DNA of 64,000 bases from the NCBI GenBank assembly GCA_016647705.1, contig CM028338.1:17319577-17383576 (forward strand), in the 5' to 3' direction. Origin of the DNA: Eucommia ulmoides. Lineage: Eukaryota > Streptophyta > Magnoliopsida > Garryales > Eucommiaceae. Positions 58,841-64,000 of the stretch are shown here, piece after piece. The notes below the pieces were generated by a model. The model had not been told where the DNA came from and did no database searches. It was given only the letters and a program-made list of their open reading frames with translations. Each line of letters opens with the position of its first letter. Position 1 is the stretch's first letter. The position numbers were made by a program, and so were the translations under genes.

Positions 58841-59240
58841 GGATGCATTTGGGTAACAGATTTAGAGGAGAAATTTTATTTGAAAAAAATATTTTTTTAA
58901 ATTTATTTTTTCAAATTCCTTTGTTTAGGTACTAAAGGGGAATTTGTAAAGAGGAATTTGTAAAATACATTGAAATTCTAAAATGATAATTTCAAAGAAG
59001 GAAAATGGAATTTTCAAATCCCTTTGAAATAGGAATTCTTTTTCCAAATCAATCCGAAGTCATTTCTCCAATCTCTCTCGTTTTTCCACAATGATAACCA
59101 AACATGGAAATGCAAATTTAATTCCAATGACACGTCAAATCACTTATCTCACCAAACAACAATGACTATTCCTCCGATTCCATATCCATTCAAATCCCAT
59201 ATTCATTCCATTTTATTCTTGCATACCAAACACAACTTGA
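58841..59240. mobile_element. possible MITE of about 400 bp
   Basis: GGATGCATTTGGGTAACAG at the left and GCATACCAAACACAACTTG at the right are loosely inverted. The interior is non-coding, with AT-rich and pyrimidine-rich parts. Family and target duplication not resolved. Confidence 0.35.
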
Positions 59241-59407
59241 TTTAACAAACATATTACCCTTTTATTGCTTCTATGGATTAAAATGAAAGCATATTATAAC
59301 GGATTTACATATACATTTCCAGTTGGTAGCAAAGAAATAATGTTACCCGGGAAAAAAGAACTGGGATAGGGATAAGGGTCGAAACAAATAAATAAACCTT
59401 GCTATTT

Positions 59408-59413
59408 TTTATT
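59408..59413 (-). terminator. candidate polyadenylation signal of DPE2
   Basis: AATAAA on the minus strand, about 175 bases downstream of the DPE2 stop. Confidence 0.45.
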
Positions 59414-59587
59414 GATCAGCGATAAGGTATGAAACTCAGATATAAAATTGTAGTAAATGCAAAGAAGAGGTATCTTTTGCCCCTGAGAAAGAACTTAACG
59501 AGACTGCAATCTTTGCCTTTTCCGAAACTCCATTCAGTTGTGTTGCTGCAGAAACTTGTCCGAGTCCACAACAAGCCGCCGGCTGCT

Positions 59588-62500
59588 TCACTGGTATGCA
59601 ACTTCTTGAACTTCTTTCAGAGGATAAGATCTTCCACTTCCACGGATGAGGTCTTTGATTGTTGTTGTAAGTTCTTTATCCTTTAGTAAGGACTCCAATG
59701 TCACATGTACGCCTGAATACCAAACGAATTAGTTTAAGGCTCAAAAGAAAAATTAAAATGAATTTTAGTTTAAGGCTCAAAAGAAAAATTAACCTTCAGA
59801 AGAGGAGAATGCAACCAATATTACCTATAGAACTAGCAGCTCGCCCAATGCAAAGCCATTATTCAGATTTTTATTCCCGAAGGATGGATATCAATGAGCT
59901 GTTTCATATATATATATATATATATTGAGCTTCCAATCCAGTTTGGAAAAGCTTCAGCAACAAACATTAGATAGTTGGGAGGTATTCTTCTCTCTGTTTT
60001 TGTTTTTTCTTTTCTTTTTTGTTTCGTTGGGGTTGGGGGGGGGGGGAGATGACCCAGCAAAACAACTCAAAGAGGCCACCCATTCACTCCATTACATGAA
60101 GGCAAAATTCGCAGAACAGTTTCTGCCACAGAAACTCCATAATATTCTAGGATAAGCACATTTGAAGAACACGTCATCATCAATTTGAGGTTTATATTCC
60201 TGAACCCTTTCGAAAATCGTGCAAGTATGCCAAGGTTAGACACCCCCACATGATAAAATTGAATTTGGGGACACCTTTAAACCAAATCAGCTTCTCCCAT
60301 CTCATTGGAGCCCCTTGAACTCTCATATTCTTCCAAGTGCATCGGACAGAAAAATTTTCCAGATGTAGCAGCCTTTCACATTGCTGTATTCCCATCATTA
60401 GAATTACTAGGAAAAGGCATGACGTCCATTTTGATTTCCTCTATAACAGCTGAACTAGATGTGGGCCATCTTGTCGCATGATTTCCTTCACTATAGTATT
60501 TGTTAGAAGAGTTCTATCATATGTCAACTTCTCCCCCCATCTTGCCACCAATGGTCCACGAGGATTCCAATGCTAAAAACAGAAGAACAGATTTACCATC
60601 TGGAACTTTGTTTCAGTTTTCATTCATATAGTTCTTTTTCTTTCATTTATTTTTCCAATTGTTGCATTCTTTGAAGAGGTAAGGTATTGAGTCCCCCACC
60701 CCCTTATTTTTGTAATTTTTTTCAAGTTATCAATAAAATCTAGGGAGAGCATTGGATACAATAGCAAAGTTGCTTCATTGTGACTTGGAGATCCTAGGTT
60801 CTAATTTTGGACATAACATCCCTGTATGCAGGGATCTGACCCTTTTCAAACCCTACAATGGCGGGAAGCTTTTGTGCACCTAGCCCCTCGCACCACTGAT
60901 GCTGGGGGCCCCAAAAAAAAAAAAAAAAGTTAATTAAACATTAAAGGTTGTGTCATCCCCCAAATCCCTAAAACCAATGCTAACCTCAAATGACGCAACT
61001 GCAGGCTTTTTGGACCAGCCACAACATACCACATGTAACAACAACTAAGCCTTTGTCTCACTTAAATAGGGTCAGCCACATGAATCCTTTTACGCCATAA
61101 TGAACGATCCAGGGCCATCTCCTCAGTCAGGTAGCATACCACATGTAAGGGTATATAATGACTCTTGCTTTGGTTCCCGTCCCATGTACTAGAATGTTCC
61201 TCGTTGCACATAACATTCACTAGCACAATATCAGCTTTAACCTGCCCCATCTCATATGAGTCTACACACGGGGCGGGGGGAGAGAGAATTAAAAATGAAC
61301 TCAAACTAAAACAGGCAATCAAGGTGGGAGGTTTATGATAAGTCCACGGTTCCTAGCACCCGAAATGGAAAAAGTAGACCACTAATTAATTGCCTTTTTG
61401 AAGCTTATAGCATTGAAAAAGAAGAGGTAGAAAATAAAGAAAATATGCAAGGACCTACAGGTAAAAGAATATATATAGAGAGAGAGAACTTAGAGAATGG
61501 ACAGTTGAAAATAGGACTACAATAGTCTGATCCCTAAATAACATTTTTCGCATGCATTCAAATCACAGAAAAAGAATGTGATTTAACAAAAATATAAAGA
61601 CGTAATAAAAATGTTTCGAGATGTATAGCATATGTACTTACGATATCGCCAGTAGTGCTTTGGATTAGTTGGATTGTTGATTGTTTCCTCAGCTGCAGGG
61701 CGTGTTCTGTATTTTTCTTTCAATACTAACAAATCCTATAATCAAATAAAAGCATGAGTTGCTCAAAATATGCACAAGAGTACAGAACAAGCATCTTGAA
61801 CATGAAGGCACATAAACTGCATAGTGATATCAGCCCTCTTCTCAAGCAGTGGTGAAGGCACTTGGTTCTCAGTGGGGGTCATTTTTACATTGTGTTAAAG
61901 TTTTAGAACTTTTACAATCATATTGGTACTGATCCCACTGACTATACCAAAAATGAAAAAAGTATGATATATGGGTCGATTGTAAAACTGCATGTACAAT
62001 TTTCTTGGACATTGTAAAAAAACCATTCAGTTCTAGAATATCAACTTAACTTCGACATAATACAAATGTAAATTGACTAATTTCAAATTCCTACATCATA
62101 ATAGGTTCTATCTTTTATTTGAATGGAACAAATTCAGTAGCCTCGTTCAATTAATGTTCGGCAGTATCCATGAATGAGGTAGGAACTCATTGAAATTTTC
62201 AGGCCAATTCACTTAAATTGTCAAACTCGAGTTTATTAAAAAATGAGAGACAACTGGGATTCTTAACTAGCTGATATATTGTAAGTTGACAACTTTTATT
62301 TCCAACAGCAGCTTCAAAGTTGAACCAGGAAAACAATTCAAAATCAACTTGAAGCACAATATATTTTATGTCGCATGGAAAATGGATGTGGAGGCGATGC
62401 AATGCAGTGTCGACAACATAAAAGCTCACATGCGAAATATAAAACAATGCATAGATCAATTGATATGTATTAGACAGATATACAGATATTTATGAATCTT

Positions 62501-63193
62501 TACCTGTGCATGTTTATCTAAATACATGCACATGCATGATAATGATTATGATCACCTTTTGAATAAGTAATTTCATTTTCGACACCAGCACAACATTTCA
62601 TCATCTTCTGTATCATATCTCCTTGTTACCAATCTATTAGATTTATCTCACCATATTATTTTTCCTGTGAGTATGGATATGCATGAGGGGGTGATGTTAC
62701 TTAGATACTCTATAAGAACCATATGGTGATGTTTAAAGTGTTGGTCATGCCTCGGAAGTTGTTCAAGTAGTTTCCACAAATTTCAAACTACAGAAGTTAA
62801 TTTAAACCATGGGCATGCCAAAGAGGTCCTGTCATGTCAAGAACTTCTGGAGTGGTGGTATGATCATAGTTGCACAAAAGTAGGGTTACTAACGGTTCTT
62901 CGATCATTAGGTTGGATAAGATTAGAAAAGCTTGAGAATATTGCATGTGGTTAAAGAGCACTAACAACACATAGTAGCATGGTGTGTCAGAATACCTGGA
63001 GAGGGAAAATTGACCACATTGATGGAGCTTCAACATGCTGCCGTAGGATAAAATATGCAACCTCGGGAACACAATCACTAGGTGGCAACTCGTCAGACCC
63101 TACAACAGTTTTAAAGAAGCGGTGTCTTCTTTCTTCATCTTCTTCCCACCAAGCACGAAGAGTGGAACAGTCATGACATGATGGAGCATTTAC
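59588..63193 (-). CDS. DPE2: DPE2, cytosolic 4-alpha-glucanotransferase, last three coding exons
   Basis: Exons on the minus strand: 63193-62996 (66 codons, VNAPSCHDCSTLRAWW, GSDELPPSDCVPEVAYF, APSMWSIFPLQ), 61735-61642 (LLVLKEKYRTRPAAEETIN, NPKHYWRY), and 59712-59588 (VHVTLESLLKDKELTTTIKD, GSGRSYP, stop TGA at 59590-59588). All junctions are GT/AG and frame is kept: phase 0 at the first, one base carried over at the second. DPE2 (disproportionating enzyme 2, GH77) acts in the cytosol, moving glucose from maltose to soluble heteroglycan during night-time starch breakdown. These exons cover only the C-terminal end of the glucanotransferase domain; the starch-binding modules and catalytic residues lie outside the window to the right. 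Introns are 61736-62995 and 59713-61641. No damage is seen, so this is the best candidate for a working gene in the window. Confidence 0.93.
60060..60400 (-). pseudogene. LINE fragment (zf-RVT end of an L1-type ORF2) in DPE2 intron
   Basis: Minus-strand reading gives RWEKLIWFKGVPKFNFIMW near 60310-60245, and in another frame DDVFFKCAYPRILW near 60175-60130. This is the pattern of the zinc-binding domain at the C-terminus of plant LINE reverse transcriptases. Frameshifts and stops are present. It has the same orientation as DPE2. Confidence 0.55.
60748..60928 (+). mobile_element. Au-like SINE in DPE2 intron
   Basis: A tRNA-derived head (AATAGCAAAGTTGCTTCATTGTGACTTGG, box-B-like GGTTCTAATTTTGG) and a body with TGCAGGGATCTGACCC, CAATGGCGGGAAGCTTTTGTGCAC, matching my memory of the Au SINE family of flowering plants. 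It ends in a run of 16 A (60913-60928). Antisense to DPE2. Borders are approximate. Confidence 0.75.
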
Positions 63194-64000
63194 CTGCAAG
63201 TTCAGACAGTTCGCTCGATTGAGTAATTCTCGTCATTCAAACAGAGAAGTGTTCTTGAATATTCAACTTCAAGCATATCATGAAATGCAAGTTTTGGTTA
63301 TTGCTTAAACGTGTTGAACTTATTGCTTAAATTACTTGTTCTAACTTCTAAGTCCTCTTACTATGTACACACACACACGTGTGACTATTCGATAAGGTAA
63401 AACCAGACTTGATTCAGATCACAGTAAACTGTGAAAACAATTCAAAGTACTTCAGGATTAGAGCCTACACAGACAACAGAATTACATCTTTGCATATGCG
63501 TTCTACTCTCTAGGAGTTTAGGATGCATTACAAAGGTTCATAACTGAAAATCTGAAAACACAAACTAAGAGGTAAATCAATCGGACCATTATGGGTTATT
63601 TAATGAGGTCGACTAAGAAATAAATCAAAGTTTGCTGGGGGGTACTTTCAATATAATTTATGAAATAACTCATTTTTAATTTTTCATTCATAATAGCCAA
63701 CTTTAATTAATACATTATAGATCAAAATCAACTTCATAGTCAAAGTAACTTCTGTATATTTCACATTCCTTTTTTATGAGAAAAATCATTGTAATAAAAT
63801 ATAATTATTGAAAAAATTTGTTAAATATTCTAGCAATTGAATATTTACTTTTTTTTCCCCTAGAATTAGTTTTTTATTGTACCTTTATCCAGAAAAAAAA
63901 ATTGATTTTAGTATTACCAAAATATAACTTAGAAAGAACCCGATATGGCATGGGAATATGAGACCATAGTTGTTAAAGGCTCTAGGCGCAACGAGGCTCA
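63194..64000 (-). other. upstream DPE2 intron
   Basis: The acceptor TTGCAG precedes the exon at 63193. I could not find the preceding DPE2 exon (expected to end near YSYMT) before the window edge, so this is probably intron. A short AC microsatellite lies at 63367-63378. Confidence 0.6.

Noticed and set aside
63969..64000. GGCTCTAGGCGCAACGAGGCTC at the window end as a transposon terminus
   Set aside because: Resembles common plant GAGGCG-type repeats, but too little sequence is left to judge.

Overview
The window is repeat-rich nuclear DNA of a flowering plant. It shows spliced genes with GT/AG introns, an NBS-LRR remnant, a DPE2 gene with plant intron structure, and Athila-, Tat- and copia-type retrotransposons, Au-like SINE, MULE and MITE sequence. 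I cannot name the species. The only apparently intact host gene is the 3' end of DPE2 (cytosolic 4-alpha-glucanotransferase, last three coding exons, minus strand, 59588-63193). Other host-type pieces are broken: the LRR end of a CNL resistance gene (1037-2097) and a heat-shock-factor DNA-binding-domain fragment (19631-19797).

The most striking object is a 12.8-kb Mutator-like element (MULE) at 5150-17952. It is delimited by a perfect 10-bp target-site duplication and long terminal inverted arms. Each arm carries, from outside in, a cluster of perfect hairpins, a TATA promoter, a short 5' untranslated exon ending in a splice donor, and several kilobases of AT-rich tandem repeats. The left arm feeds a decayed mudrA-like transposase gene (plus strand). 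The right arm feeds a Plant Mobile Domain (PMD/MAIN-like) gene (minus strand), so the two genes converge. In both, the tandem array is predicted to lie inside the first intron. Both genes are damaged.

From 21.4 to 46 kb lies a nest of retroelements. An Athila-derived non-autonomous LTR element (23887-29250, duplication GTGAC) splits an older periodic repeat. A Tat-lineage Ty3/gypsy element (leader and LTR now at 37549-38720 in reverse, gag/integrase at 42895-44887) was hit by a large-LTR Ty1/copia element (LTRs 33343-37548 and 40441-42894). The two copia LTRs are now in opposite orientation and flanked by reverse-complement duplications (cttgc / gcaag), the signature of a later inversion. A same-family solo LTR (30885-32997, AGAAT) and an Athila-type solo LTR (35580-37309, ATTAG) inserted into the copia sequence.

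From 46.5 to 50.8 kb is a decayed minus-strand Ty3/gypsy gag-pol. A short-LTR Ty1/copia element (54184-58736, ATTTT) sits inside a MITE-like sequence. From 59.4 kb onward is DPE2, with a LINE fragment and an Au-like SINE in its last intron. All boundaries, duplications and splice sites were read by eye; family names rest on remembered motifs, not on searches.
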